From: Selaginella moellendorffii
Lineage: Eukaryota > Streptophyta > Lycopodiopsida > Selaginellales > Selaginellaceae
Direction of reading: 5' to 3'
Assembly (NCBI RefSeq): GCF_000143415.4
Contig: NW_003314433.1
Location: 87,352 to 151,351, forward strand
DNA: 64,000 bases
In this document: positions 33,097-45,800 of the stretch, piece by piece
Numbering within the stretch: the first letter of the stretch is position 1
Layout: every line of letters starts with the position of its first letter
Translations under genes and position numbers: made by a program
The notes under the pieces: model-generated
The model's database searches: none
Told to the model about the DNA's origin: nothing
Seen by the model: the letters and a program-made list of their open reading frames with translations, nothing else

Positions 33097-35117
33097 AAGA
33101 ACTTTGCCAAGCCCAAAGTCGTTGATGTTAAGCTAGGCCGTGCTTGAAGCGCGTGATGATGATCATGAAAGTTCCTGTCGAGATGCTCGGTGGATTCTCC
33201 GTGTCTCCAGCTAGAGACTTATCGATCAATCCACAGTGTGCGGCAGCCGTCGTTTTGCTCGATCGCTCCCTCGTTTGCAAAAGCTCGGACTTGACGATCC
33301 TTCTCTTTCTGCCATGGATTCCTCCATGAAGAGACCACCGAGCCAAGTTGCGAGAGTGAGGTTAAGCTGTAGTGATCTTACGGACATCCTCTTTTTGGAT
33401 TGCTTCCTTTTTTACTCCTTGTATCGTATCGACACTGTTGTAGAAGAAACAAACGAGTTTTGGAGGTAGCAACTTCCCTTCCATATGATTGATACATGAA
33501 GAACAAGACATCGCTTGCAAGTGGAAGATCACACGGGAGATGTTTGGAGTCAAACTGGAACTTTCGTGATTGTTACGAGCACCTCCCCTGAATCCAGCAC
33601 CACACTATCTATCTGGTAATGTTTCAAAACGAGTAAACTAATCAGTGTTTGTTGGGAATGAATGTTTGTGCTGCTTGGCCACTTGCACTGCGGCAGCAGA
33701 GGAGGATGTTTTGCGGCAACTATACCCGACTAAATCGAAGTACTTTAATTGCAATTTGCAAGATCACAAGTACTAGTCCTGAAGAAAAACAGCGAGATGT
33801 GCTTATAATCAAGGCATTGTTGCAACGCAAGTGGAAATTCACTATGTTTAGCTGGGCTTTCTGGGGATGCTTCATCTGAATCACATAGTGTCACCTTGCC
33901 GTATGAAAAAGACAAGAGAAAAATTCTTACTCACTAGAGTTTGGCAATTTTACTTTAGCTGCTACAATTTTTCCATTGTTGATACTCATTGTAGCTTCAT
34001 TCAACTCCACACTTTTTTACTTGATTAGAGATGTAAAGTTTTGTGTCAAGTTCTAAAATTTTGTCTATAGTTACAAAACCACAAGGTTATCCATAAATGG
34101 ATTGATATTACTATAAACAATTAAAGAAAACAATTTGAAAGTCGATCAATAGGGTTCAAATATAAAAGGAAATGGCTCATGAATAAAAATACATTTTATT
34201 TTCCAAATGCACTTATTTTTCCAATCGGTTAAAGGTTTTGGGATATTTGGGGTTAAGTGTCTCTAGGTTGGGTGACTTCCCGGGAATTTCAAATTCAAGA
34301 GTTTATAATTACTTCAATGTAAAGGTATAATTTCAACTTCTCTTTCTTCCTTTCAGCTTCTTTTTTTTGCTTTTCAATATGTAGTGAGTGAAATGCTTTC
34401 ACTCGTAAGTTTTTTATAGGTGAGTGAATAAAATTTGTATAACTTACTTTTCCAAAGTTACATTTAAGATGGCCAAGTGAGCAGTGTGATGTGCTCTTAC
34501 AACCAAGTGAATAGTTTCTTAACTTGTGCTAATTAGAGTTTGCTCACAGATATAATACAAAATAAATGGGGATGCAATAAATTTATTCATTTCTCTCCTC
34601 GAGATAAATCATTCGTTTACTTCTTGTTAAATATATAATTTTTGATTGTGATGTTTTTCACTTTTCTTGAAGGGTGCAACATATACTCCCTTATCCAAAG
34701 ATGCAGTTGTTGATTCCATGTTATAGGTAAAAATTTGATAATTAGGATTGTTGCAAGTTTCAATATTAATTTTGGGACTAACTTCTAAAGTTTTACTGAG
34801 ATTATTTTAAATTAATAAGTTCAAAACTTTTTTTGACAATCATAAGAAGTCAACACTTCAAGTTGGAAATATCACTAAGGTTAACCTTAACCATATAATA
34901 TCCAATCTTATTACAACCAAATGTGGTTTAGATTATTCAATAGCAATCCAAACATTTAACCATATTCATCACTTGGAGATGCAATAATAATTATCAATAG
35001 TTTGCTTTAGATATTGCTTTCCAAGGAATTGTTCTCATAAAAAACAATGGCTTACTACTTTTATTCACAATCTTGAAAATTGTGGCTCTTATAGGAAACA
35101 ATGTAAATACAATATAC
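31369..35117. other. Upstream segment and AT-rich arm, inverted copy
   Basis: Reverse complement of the region before EIN3: G-box at 31826-31831, SINE-like sequence, (GA)n tract at 33065-33092, the unassigned segment to about 33640, then the AT-rich arm. It ends at about 35117, where it joins ROCO tail sequence. No gene recognised. Confidence 0.65.
31975..32115 (-). repeat. tRNA-derived SINE-like sequence, inverted copy
   Basis: On the minus strand it shows two T-arm/B-box-like motifs, GGTTCGAGTCC (32059-32069) and GGGTTCGAGCCC (32001-32012). Both are intact in this copy, with the A-box-like TGGTAGCGGTGG upstream. Confidence 0.5.
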
Positions 35118-37079
35118 AGGCATGAACTTGCAAAAAAGCATGATAGATTATAAACAACCAAAGATAATAACTTAAAAAATTATTAATATTGTTTCAAATA
35201 TAGAATTTTACCCTTTGTTCCAATTAGTTATAAGTCTTGAGTTATTTGAGATTAAGCATCTTTAAATAGTCTGATTATAGTGCCATAAATAATATAAGTT
35301 AATGTTTGTAAAGAACCTAGCAAAAAAGAAAACAATTTAAAATTAAACAACCTTTTAAAAATGAAATATTTACTAGAATGTTCAAAATAAGTATTTAGAA
35401 AGCATTTTCATTAGAGCTACTCTCAAGTAACACTTGATATGTTGTAAATGATTTCATAGTAAAAAATATTTTTATACTTCATTTTTAAAATAATTATAAG
35501 TGGTGTTTATTACATATTTTGTAGTTTGTAAAAGATGTCTACAGACACTCAAAAACCTTTTGCTGTTAAATTATTTTCATTCGAGCACTTGCTTATAATA
35601 GTTAAAGCATAATACAGTGTTTAGTTTTATGGGATGGCATATATATGTAATTGAAAAGAGTAAACAAATTTCTATATGGAGTTTAGTAAGTAAATAGAAT
35701 TGTGAACAATGACAATTTTGATAAGTCTTTAAAGTGTAGTTTATAACATAGTTTAGCTAAACATTAATTTAAAAAATAAGTTGAAGTTAGTAAAGATAAT
35801 ATAAAGTTATCTCCTATAGTATGTGATGATAAATAACAATTAAGTACTTGTATTTAGTTTTGAAATGCATTACCTCAAAAGGTTTATTAATGTTAAATAA
35901 CTTCATTTGAGACACATAATCCCTAGGCCTAAAGTGGAGCAAAAAGGGTGCCATGTGGTAGTGGCCGAAGTGAAAGCCAAACGAGCGTAACACGTTTGGA
36001 CTAAAAGGCTCCGACTTGAAATGTTAAGAGCGGGAGTGGAACTCCCAACGGAGTGCTCAAGGAACGAGCATGAAGCGAGCAATAAGCAAGGCTCCAAAAA
36101 GGGACCCAAAAAGGACTAACACATAGTCTTTGTTAAATAAAACTAAAATCATAGATATATCTCAATGTAAAATACCTTTGTAAATCCATATTGTTTTATA
36201 ATCCAAGGTTATAGGATGGATATTAAAATATTTAGCCATGATTGTCTTTTAGTCAATTTCTTTCACAATTTTAGTTTTCATATCGAAATGTCATTAATAT
36301 GAAATCATTTGATTAGTTTTTCCTTCACTTGGATTATTAAAAATTCAATACTGAAATAAACTTGAAACATTAGAATAAACATGAAATAATATTTTAGAGC
36401 AATAATGCAAACTTACCTCATTGACTTCTATTACAAAATATAGCCTAATCATTCCAAAGACATATAACAATAACTATATAAAGCATATTTATTTACCTTC
36501 ATCTTGCCAAATCACCTTGTAAAAATATAGATTGATGATCTGCTTTAGAATGGTGTTTGTTAAATAAAACTAAAAATTTAAATGTTAAATACCTTTGCAG
36601 ACCTATATTTTTCTTTCTTCTAGGATTATGAGATGAAGAGCAAAACATATAATTAATGATTTACTTTAAATGCCCTACATAGCGTTTGTTAGATAAAACT
36701 AAAAGCATGGATATATTTCAATATAAAATACCTTTGTAAATATATATTGTTTTATCATCCAAAGTATGGGATAAAAAATAAATTATTTGGTAGTTTTTCC
36801 TTCATTTAAAGCATTAAAAATTCAACACTGAAATGAACTTAAAACATTAGAATAAACAGGAAAGAATAATTTGGAGTTATAATGCAAACTTACCTCATTA
36901 ACTTCTGCTATAAAATATACCCCAATCATACCAAAGACATATAATAATAACTATATAAAGCATATTTATTTACCTTAGTTTTACCAAACCACCTCATAAA
37001 AATTTAAATTGATGATCTATTTTAAAATGGTGTTTGTTAGATAAAACTAAAAACTTAAATATTAAATACCTTTGCAGAC
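35118..37079 (-). repeat. ROCO tail with 3' exon-like cassettes, inverted arm
   Basis: Reverse complement of the ROCO1 tail and cassette array (compare 16490-18550). The repeated KIWICKG-type blocks next to AAAG/GTATTT donors are recognisable at about 36165-36200, 36590-36640 and 36720-36790. A truncated LTR replaces about 310 bp at 35908-36124. Confidence 0.6.
35908..36124 (+). mobile_element. Truncated LARD-type LTR fragment
   Basis: Matches the first 217 or so bases of the LTR at 52225 and 58091 (GAGACACA...CCCTAGGCC through AACACAT), more diverged than those two are from each other. It stops just before the minisatellite part and lacks a visible target duplication. About 310 bp of ROCO tail present in copy 1 are missing at the site. 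Confidence 0.8.
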
Positions 37080-40000
37080 TCATATTTTTTTTCCCTCTAA
37101 GATTGTGAGATGAAGAGCAAAATATTTTTCCATGATCATCTCCTGCTTTTCTTCTTTCTCAAATTTAGTTGTCACTAGCTTAAATATCTTTTGTACATCT
37201 TCTACTTTGGGATTTGTAGTTAGTTTGCTTTTGAGAAGAAATGAATCCAAAAAACTTATGAGGCTTCCCTTGATTTCGTCTACTATTGCATTCACAGTCT
37301 CTCCAACACCAGCAAAATGTCCTCCAACTTTAGCCCCAATAAATAATAGAATCAATGTATATTTAAATACTGGAGCAAATTTCTTGAGCCAGTTTGGTGG
37401 GAGATCCACTTCAATACCTTCAGAACTCTGCACTTGATGAGCTTTAAAAGTTCCTTCAAGCTATTCACACAAGTAGTGAAGTTTAACATGTGTTCCCAAT
37501 ATTTTGTTGTAATTTTTCCACCTATTATTCTCATCAAGAATATATGGATATTTTGGGCAATCTATCTCCAATTTCAATAATACTTGCAAACACTTTGTAT
37601 GGATTGCATTCACTTTATCCATGATAGACTTTAGTCCATTTTTGAGCTCGTTAAGGATTACTTCAATGTCATCAAGTTTTGTATCCAACTTGTCAAAACG
37701 GTTCTCCATTTTATCAAACTTCTTATCAAAATATCTGAAGATTGCATTGAGTTTTGAGTCTTCAATATTCGGAAACTCAACAACATCTGATGATACTTTG
37801 GGAATTGTGACTTCTCCAACCTCCTCATAGTCCTTCAAAAATTCATAAAGTTCAATAAACTTCTTTACCCCTTCATGTTTTTGCTCGTTAGGCATCAATA
37901 GCTTAGCCAAAGCATTCTCATCTGAGACTTTCAAATCGTTAATCACATCCCAACTCTCTACTTCATGTGAATCATTCCAAGTGTGAGAGTAGTCTAAACC
38001 GCTTTCTCTTGCTTCACATTTGACTTGTTTTAATGGATAAATAACTGCATCCCATGATTTTGGTTTGCCCACATTATTTAGTATCCTTCTCCACACATAA
38101 CCAATATTCTTCTTGCAATAGTGTTGGCATTATCAACTCTTTGGGCAAGTTATGCCAATTCCCATCCCATGTATCATCCCTAGGCAATATCACTCCCATC
38201 TCATGGAGCACTCCAAGAATGTACTCCACTATTTTGTCTTGGTTCCCACATTGTTGCTTCAACTGATGTTTAACTCTGTGTGTTTCCATTTGACTTTTGA
38301 GTTTGCTTGTCTCAGTATGTATGAAGAGTTGCACCACATCCCTCATAAACCATTGGACATCTAAGATGACAAATTGAGACACAATGTCGTCCTCTTCATG
38401 TCCCAAGCCAAAGTAAATTGCATCACCAGAATCATGTGGAAATTGCAAGACGAATTTGAGAACATTCTTGGAACTCCTGTGAGGCAAAAGGATTTTGCCA
38501 ACTTTATCTAGGGGTATGACCTTCTTGTGACTTGGATCTTGTACCAATTTCCTCTTTGCTTTGAGACATTCCCGTGGTATTTGTTGCTGGGCTGACAGCA
38601 GTTCTTCCAAGCAACTCCCCAACATGGTTTTTATCCCCCTTAAATCTTTCACTCGAGTGGCCACCACCTCAAAACAAAGATCTGTCCCAAACTCAAGTAC
38701 TTGCCCATAGCCTTTGTCAGAGATTATTGCAGAAACCACGTCCTTTGGGTCATAGTTGCATTTTGGAGTGAAAAAATTCAAGGCAATCAAGACCTTGGGC
38801 TTCCTTTTGGGTGAGGCTGATTGATGTGAAGCGATGAACCTCAGCCAGTAAACCAAATTCTGCTTGAAAACGTCACAATTGTCATCCTCCACCTTGCATA
38901 CGATCAAGAAGAGATCCTTCTCACTTCCTCTAAGAAAGTACTGGTGGAAAACATGGAACTCTTCCTGTCCAGCCAGGTCGCAAATGAGTAGCTTTTGTTT
39001 GGTGGTTGCATAGACAAGTGGTTGCAGCTCAATGCCTGCTGTTGAAGCATGCCTTTGGAGACATGATGGAAACCAAGACACTCTGCGGCAGAGGTTGTTT
39101 TTTATTGTGGTTTTTCCAACCCCGCTAGCACCACACAAGAAGAGCTTTGCTGTTGACGGGTTGTCAAAGTCTTTGAATGCACTCTGCTGGAAGATTGCAT
39201 TCCGCTCTAAAAGACCAGAACACCTCTGCTTGAAAGCTTCAGAAGCTTCGGAATCATTGCCTATATCAAGCTCTTCCACGAGGCTTTGGTAGTTTTCCTC
39301 CAGGGCAGCCAGAATTTGTCTTTTCTGTGCATCACTTCCAAGATCAGGAGCCCTGAATCTGCGCACCTTGCATTTTGGATCCCCCAGCAACTGGCAAAGA
39401 TCTTCCAGCTTTTCAAAATTTGGCTGAGATATTCTCAAGTCTTCAATGCTGCTTCCCAAAAGGCACCTCCATGGCAGTTCCGAGTCACATATCAAAGATT
39501 TCAGATACTTGCACCTGGTGATAGCTTTCCAAAAGAGCTCCCCATTCGTGATTTTGCACTCCGATATACCCAAATGCTCCAGTTGGCTCTTCTCTATGCC
39601 CTCGGCAAACTCCAACGTTAACTCATCTTCTCCTCCCGCGCTACCCCATATTTCCAAATGGCGCAGCTTACAATGTGGACTTGAGAGAGCTGACCACAGA
39701 CTGCTGTCCCAGACCATTCCTCCTCCCTCGTTGGGACAATCAAGGTTGAGCTTGATCAGCTTGCAATTGGGATTTTGTAGCGCTTTGCCCAACCATCCAC
39801 CACCATCACCTGGATAAAGTCTAACGCTGAGTTCCTCCAAGCCACACTTAGCGCTGCTCAGGGCCTCACCCAGGCCCGTTGCATTGCTCAGGTCCTCACT
39901 CTGTCTCATTCTTCGGCAATCTAAAACTGAGAAGCTGGTGCCCTCCTGAAGAGCCTTGCATACCCATGGCAACACTCCAGCATCAGTATCCCGAGATAGG

Positions 40001-40953
40001 TCTAGTCTTTGCAGTGAACAGTTTGGACTAGTGAGTGCCTTGAAGAGTGCTTCACCTGCCTCCTCTGGAAATGATGCCGTCAGTTCTACTAGCTTATTGC
40101 AAATGCCATTCTGAAATGCCTGTTCCCACCCTTCCTTGCCAATGTCCTTATCTAGGATGGCTAACTCTTCCACCTTGCACTCCTGACTTGCCAGATCCCT
40201 ACTCAATTTCCCAAATCCTTCCACTGTCATCCTGTTCGAAGCCAAGGCGAGACGTTTCAAGTTGTTTCCTGGTTTCCTAAGGAGTTGGCTAAGGAGAGTC
40301 TCTGGGTTCCCAACCTTGTCCAACCCGAGCTCTGTCAAGCAGTCGAGCTGAGCAAAGGCCAACTCAAGCTCCTGAGGTGGTGTGAGGATGTCTTTGCCTT
40401 CCCAATAGATACCTAGCCCTTTCAAGACTTTGAATTCCTCTGTCATCATCAGTAGCTTTGCAAACCTCTGCACCTCAATCTGGCCAATATCTTGTCCCTG
40501 CTGAGGAGGAGCAATGCCCTCTGCCACCCTTTGCATCCGATCACTGGGAATGCCCAACCTACAAGCGACCCTGGCAGCGAAGTGGATGAATCTGATGTCG
40601 AGCTGTGGTACCAAAGCGGCCTTGAGAATGTCAATGTGAGCAGCAGCAGCAGCAGCAGACGAACTGCCATCACCAGGAGCATCTCCCACATCCAGAGCCC
40701 TGTCTAAACTGGGTGGATTTGAAATGCACCAGTTGAGCACACCAACCAGATCCTCCTCTGTGCCTCCAAAACTCTCGACGGTAGCACTCACCTTATCAAC
40801 AAACTCGCCTTCGGATAGCTCCAGCCTCGAGAAAAGCCCACAAGAAAAGCCAATCGCATTGAAGTGCCGCTTGTTGTCCCGCTTCGCTGCGAGAGCCTCC
40901 TTGATCTCCTTGACAGAGCCACAGCTGATCCACACTCGTCGCTCCTCCTCCAT
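37080..40953 (-). pseudogene. ROCO2: LRR-Roc-COR protein, 959 codons open then broken
   Basis: Minus-strand paralogue of ROCO1 with the ATG at 40953. LRRs occupy about residues 165-560. The P-loop GASGVGKTT (about 39115-39136) has the more usual Gly where ROCO1 has Arg. DLAGQEEFHVFH follows, then COR. A deletion of about 435 bp after LLQEEY shifts the frame and stops it at 38074. The next homologous frame (38096-37461) carries the coiled-coil region, ends at a TAG replacing Trp in CEWP, and resumes in the same frame to 37080, ending in a TGA at the Trp of KQIWVCKG. The poly-Ala tract after SSS has six residues, against five in ROCO1 and ROCO3. The upstream region lacks the ROCO1 intergenic repeats and joins PHO1-side sequence directly. 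Confidence 0.85.
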
Positions 40954-41015
40954 GGAAGTTTGCCCTGGATCGAAGGGTATTTACAGGTATTCCCAGAGGT
41001 ATGGTGAGTCCTTTC

Positions 41016-41020
41016 TTCAC
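41016..41020. repeat. Target-site duplication TTCAC, outer copia (left)
   Basis: TTCAC, matched by 50326-50330. The uninterrupted site is seen in copy 1 at about 9728-9745 on the opposite strand. Confidence 0.9.
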
Positions 41021-41170
41021 TATTGAGAGTGGCCCTGTGCCACGTGGCTAGTCCACGTGGAGAGACACGAGTCTTCACCGGTTCACCATGTGACACATAT
41101 GTACATTTTCCATTCCATATATGCTATGACGGATCTTGAGCACCATCACACGGTTTCACCTTTCGTTAGA
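41021..41170 (+). repeat. 5' LTR of outer copia
   Basis: Begins TATTGAGAGTGG (the usual TG mutated to TA; the 3' LTR has TGTTGAG) and ends TTCGTTAGA. Two CCACGTGG palindromes at 41040-41047 and 41053-41060 form a paired G-box, a plausible enhancer for the element's promoter. Confidence 0.92.
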
Positions 41171-41182
41171 TGGTATCGGAGC
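41171..41182 (+). other. Primer-binding site, outer copia
   Basis: TGGTATCGGAGC abuts the LTR directly and matches the 3' end complement of plant initiator methionine tRNA except for one base (the usual plant PBS is TGGTATCAGAGC). Confidence 0.9.
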
Positions 41183-41183
41183 A

Positions 41184-41324
41184 ATGCCTGGGAGAGCGCA
41201 AAGAATACGAAACCGTAGGATCAGGGCGACACTCGCTAGGGTGAATCGGAGCCTCCGTCTACGTAGACAGAGGCGTGCCCTAATCCAAGCGCTCCAGGCC
41301 TTGCAAGAGGCACTGGACGACTAA
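41184..41324 (+). CDS. Arg-rich 46-codon leader ORF of outer copia
   Basis: Starts two bases after the PBS and ends before gag in another frame. Begins MPGRAQRIRNRRIRATLARV and continues Arg-rich into a short amphipathic RALIQALQALQEALDD end. It is not a known copia product. It could be an upstream ORF that tunes gag translation, a packaging-related peptide, or chance. Confidence 0.3.
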   Translation: MPGRAQRIRNRRIRATLARVNRSLRLRRQRRALIQALQALQEALDD

Positions 41325-41373
41325 GAACCTGGACCTAGACTTGAACGAGTGGTGGGATTGGGTGTCGGCACCC

Positions 41374-42624
41374 ATGGCAGCCACTGTTCCTACAAATCCG
41401 CCTCCAAATCCACCACCTATTTCCCCTCCCATCACAAATCCGACTGTGCCTACAGCGGATATCATTTCAGTGGACGCAAATCCACCAAAATTTGATGGGA
41501 GGAACTGGCGCTTCTGGAAGACAAAATTCGAATCCTATATGGATGAACGAGGCCTCTGGGACATCACCACAGGAACTGAGACACTTCCAGATACAGCTAC
41601 AGTGGATGAAACTGCGAAGTATCGCAAGAAGGACCGGAGAGCTTTGGGCAAATTCCATGCAGCGCTGGAGGGGCGAGAATTCCATTGCATTGGACGGTGC
41701 AAGAGTGCAAAGGAAGCGTGGGAGGCCATGAAGCAGACTTACCAGATCCCTTCAACATCCCATCGCATATTTTTACGGAAGCAGCTTCATGCATTGGTGA
41801 TGGTTGAAGGGGATGATCTCAAGGATCATCTTGCTGGTGTGAGAACCATCTTAGATGATCTTAAGGATGTAGGTGCAAACATAGAGGATGAAGAAGAAGC
41901 AGAGCTGGTGCTCGTCACACTTCCTCCATCCTTTGATCCTCTCATACGTAGCCTCACTACCACTGGAACTCCTCTAACCCTGAATGGCGTGATCAGTAGC
42001 CTCCAGGACGATGATCTGAGACGAAGAGCAACAACAGGATCAGAGGCCGTTGCATTCTACTCTTCTCTCAGGAAAGAAACAGTGAACAAAGGGAAACAAG
42101 GAGCCTCTTCATCCAAGAAGCCCAAGTGTTCTCATTGCAACAAGAAAGGCCATGACGAAGCTCAATGCTGGGTGAAAAATCCATCTCTCAAGCCTGTAAG
42201 GAACAATGCAAAGAAAAAGGTGGTACACGCCTTCATCTTGTCACGAGCTATGGCTGTGGCAGCACTGTCTGCAGAGTGCATCTACCTGGATTCTGCTGCC
42301 ACAGACCATATGTTCAACAGTGATAAGTACTTTGAAGCCTATGTTCCTACAGCCACAGAGGAGTATGTCATCGTTGGCAATGCCCAGCAGCTTGCTGTGA
42401 AAGGAGTTGGAACCATCAAGTTCACTTTACCACAAGGAATAGTCGTAAAGATCCACGAGGTTCTTTATATTCCTGGTTTATGTGCTAATTTGTTCTCTGT
42501 GGGACAATTTGCTGAGGATGGGTATCAGTTCGCCATTACACCTCGCCAATTCCAGCTGATCTCGACCACAGGAGCCATCCTCACAGCGTCCCGGCCTGGA
42601 CGGCGTGACCTCTACCGCCTTACC
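41374..42624 (+). CDS. Outer copia gag-protease part
   Basis: First ATG of the long frame at 41374 (a Pro-rich leader follows). Contains the UBN2-type gag region (FDGRNWRFWKTKFESYM), a CCHC zinc knuckle CSHCNKKGHDEAQC (about 42126-42168) and an aspartic protease motif LDSAATDHM (about 42286). The frame is cut at TTACC (42620-42624) by the nested element and runs a further 110 or so codons into foreign sequence. The reading frame resumes in phase at 47375. Confidence 0.9.
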
Positions 42625-42764
42625 TGTGGTATTATGAAACGGTGTTGTGTTATTATTATGACGGTTGATACATGGTTAAATGTATGGGTTTATCGTGACG
42701 ATCCGTGGCGGCGTCTGGATCGCTCACGTGGCTGTGTGCTGACGTGGTCTTGTTCACTCCCACA
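42625..42764 (-). repeat. 3' LTR of inner copia
   Basis: In element orientation starts TGTGGGAGTG and ends AATACCACA. Holds CACGTG (42725-42730) and TGACGTGG (42740-42747) ACGT-core motifs. Confidence 0.92.
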
Positions 42765-42896
42765 CTCCTCCTCAAGGCCAACGTCTAAGGTCAGCCCAAG
42801 TGCCTTCGTGAAGACTTCATGTTTAACACGAGGAAGTGGTTTTGTTAGCACGTCCGCTAGCATGGAGTTTGTCGGGCAGAACTCCAGCTCGATCAT
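42690..42896 (-). pseudogene. Displaced pol C-terminal fragment, inner copia
   Basis: The last RNase H-side segment (LADVLTKPLPR) lies in a different frame from the main ORF. The intervening KHI..HFIRE-type segment is missing, showing a small frame-breaking deletion at about 42893-42900. Confidence 0.75.
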
Positions 42897-45800
42897 TCCT
42901 CTCTGGATCTGGAGTTCTTGGTCAAAGCTATTGCAGACTGGTTGTCACACAATAGCTTGACCACGCCCGTGTTGATTTGTAGATCCTGGAGAAGTCCCTT
43001 CAGCCACGCTGCTTCCTTGGTTGCAGCTGCTGCAGCTATGTACTCAGCCTCGGTACTCGACATCGCTGTAATAGCCTGTCGTTTGCTGCACCAGCTTGCG
43101 ACATTTCCATTTAGCAGGAAAACGTAGCCTGTGGTTGACTTCCTGTTGTCTGGATCCCCGGCCCAATCAGCATCAGAGTAACCAGCCAGCTTGTTGCCGC
43201 TCTCGCCTCTGGAGTACTTTAAACTTAGCTGGTTAGTCCCTGCCACGTACCTCATAATACGTTTCAAAGCCTGCCAGTGTGCTGTGGAGGGACGGTCCAG
43301 GTACTTCGCCACTGTTCCCACAGCATACGCAAGGTCAGGCCGAGTGGAGATTACCAGGTAGATCAGGCTGCCGACCATAGAGCGATAGACTGCTCTAGAT
43401 GCTTTCTCCTCCTCGGGAGATTGATCAAGGTACTCTCCACTCTCAGCAGATAATTTCGTGCCTGTTTCCATGGGAGTAGCAACCGGATTAACATGAGCAA
43501 GGCCATACCTCTGGAGCACGTCGGAAACATATTTTGCCTGGCTTAGCTCCAGAGTGCCTCGTTCCCTGTTGCGCGTCACCTGGATACCGAGGCAGAAATG
43601 CAACTCACCGAGGTCTTTCATGGCAAATTTAGCGCCAAGGTACGTTTTAAATTTGTGGATCAAACGTAGCTGATTTGCCACGAGAATAGCATCGTCCACA
43701 TATAGCGCAAGGAACAAATAGCCCTCAGCGTCAAAATATATGTAGAGGTTACAATCAGCAGCACTGCGCACGAAACCAAGGGAAATTAGAAAAGAATCTA
43801 TTTTCGTGTACCATTGGTGCTTGAGTCCGTAGAGAGCTTTGTTAAGCTTGCAAACGAGGTGTTCTTCTCCAGGCTGGATAAAACCAGGAGGCTGAGCCAT
43901 ATACACCTCTTCATCGATGTCGCCGTTAAGGAACGCAGTACAAACGTCAAGTTGATGGAGCTCGAGATCCAATTCTGCAGCTAAGATTAGTAGCATACGA
44001 ATGGTTGTGAGTTTCACCACCGGGCTGTAAGTCTCCGAGTAGTCCAGCCCATGAACTTGAGAAAATCCGCGTGCCACAAATCTCGCCTTGTAGCGCTCAA
44101 TGCTTCCATCAGCGTTGTACTTTTTCTTAAACAACCACTTGGATGAGACGAGCTTTCTGCGAGCTGGAAGTTCAACCAGCGACCAAGTGTTGTTTTTCTG
44201 GAGAGAATCATACTCCTCCTGCATAGCTGCCTGCCAGTGTTCAGCTTCTGGTCCATGTAGAGCCGCTTGGGGACCGAGAGAGGCAGGTGGAGCCGACAGA
44301 GCCCAGAAGTAGGCACGCTTTCCTATAGGCATCGCCTCCTTGGCTTTAAGAGATGGTTTCACGACACGACCCGAGCGTGTCACCACTGCTGTGCCGGCTG
44401 GAGGAGGTGGTAGCTTGGGAATGCTAGGAGGAGTGGTGGCATCTTGATATAACTCGTCGCCAACGAACAGGTCAGCCACAAGCGTGGAAAGATCTGGCTG
44501 TTCATTGGTGCTTGAGGATGCAGCCGCTGTGGCCTGTGGAGTCGTCAGAGGAGGTGTCGAAGGAAGAGAAGTACCGTGATCAGCTCCTCCTGCCAGATCG
44601 CCTCCTTCGGGCGCTCCTTCAGCAACTCCTCCTGGCTCTGCAGCGGCTGGATTGTCTGGTGCTGGGTGGAGATGTGGAACGTCGTCCAAAATCTCAGAAA
44701 GATCCACCAGAGATGGTGGAGAAACAGGAGGGAGTCTCAGGGTATCTCGATAAAGACGAGCTTCATCAAACACCACATCTCGGCTCACCACCAGTTTCCT
44801 GCGCTGGCAGTTATAGAGTCGATAGGCTTTTACCTGGGTGTGATAGCCCATGAAGATGCATTTCTCGCTCTTGGGATCCAGCTTCCGCCGCTGAACATCG
44901 GGGATGTGGGCGTAGGCTATGCAACCAAACACCCTCAAGTGCCCTAACTTGGGGCGCTTCCCAGTCCATACTTGAAACGGCACCTGTCCTGTGGAACGTG
45001 TTGGCAGCCGGTTCCGGAGGTACACTGCTGTGTTGAGTGCCTCTCCCCAAAACACCTTGGGCATGCCAGCGTGCTGGAGAAGGCAGCGTACACAGTCCAT
45101 AAGTGTCCTGTTCAGGCGCTCGGCGACCCCATTCTGCTGCGAGGTGTGGGCTGCGGTGTACTCGTGGTGGATGCCAGCCTGAGCAAGAAATGCCAGAAAC
45201 TCCTTGCTCATATACTCACCGCCGCCATCTGAACGTAGTGTCCGGATGGTACAGCCAGTGGCATTTTCTGCCCAGCTTTTGTAGACCTGGAAGTGATGGT
45301 AGACCTCTCCCTTGTGTGCCATGAGAACAGCCACCGCATAGCGTGAGTAGTCGTCAATGAACGAAACGAAGTACCGCTTGTGACTGAGAGTTGCTTCTGG
45401 CACATGGCACACATCCGTGTGTACCAGCTGAAGAAATCCTGAGGCGCCATCTTCTGGACTTCTGCGTGGAAAGGGTAGTCTTGGCTGCTTCCCCAGTTGG
45501 CACGTCTCACATACTCCCAGTTGGCTGGCACCGGTGAGGGTAAAGTCATCAGCAAGCTTGTGGCTAGCAAGTAGCTGGATGTCGTGAGAATTGGCATGCC
45601 CTAGCCGAGCGTGCCAGAGCTGGAGAGAGTTGGCAGCCCAGGAGCTGGGGCGAATTGCAAGCAAATGCCCCTGCTCGTGAGTTGAGAGGATCAACTGAGC
45701 ATTGAGCTTGTAGAGAGTCTCAGCTCGTCTACCAAAAGCTACTGGATGGCCAGTCTCGTCAAAGATGGTGCATCCGTCTGCGTTGAAGAGTGTTGAGAAG

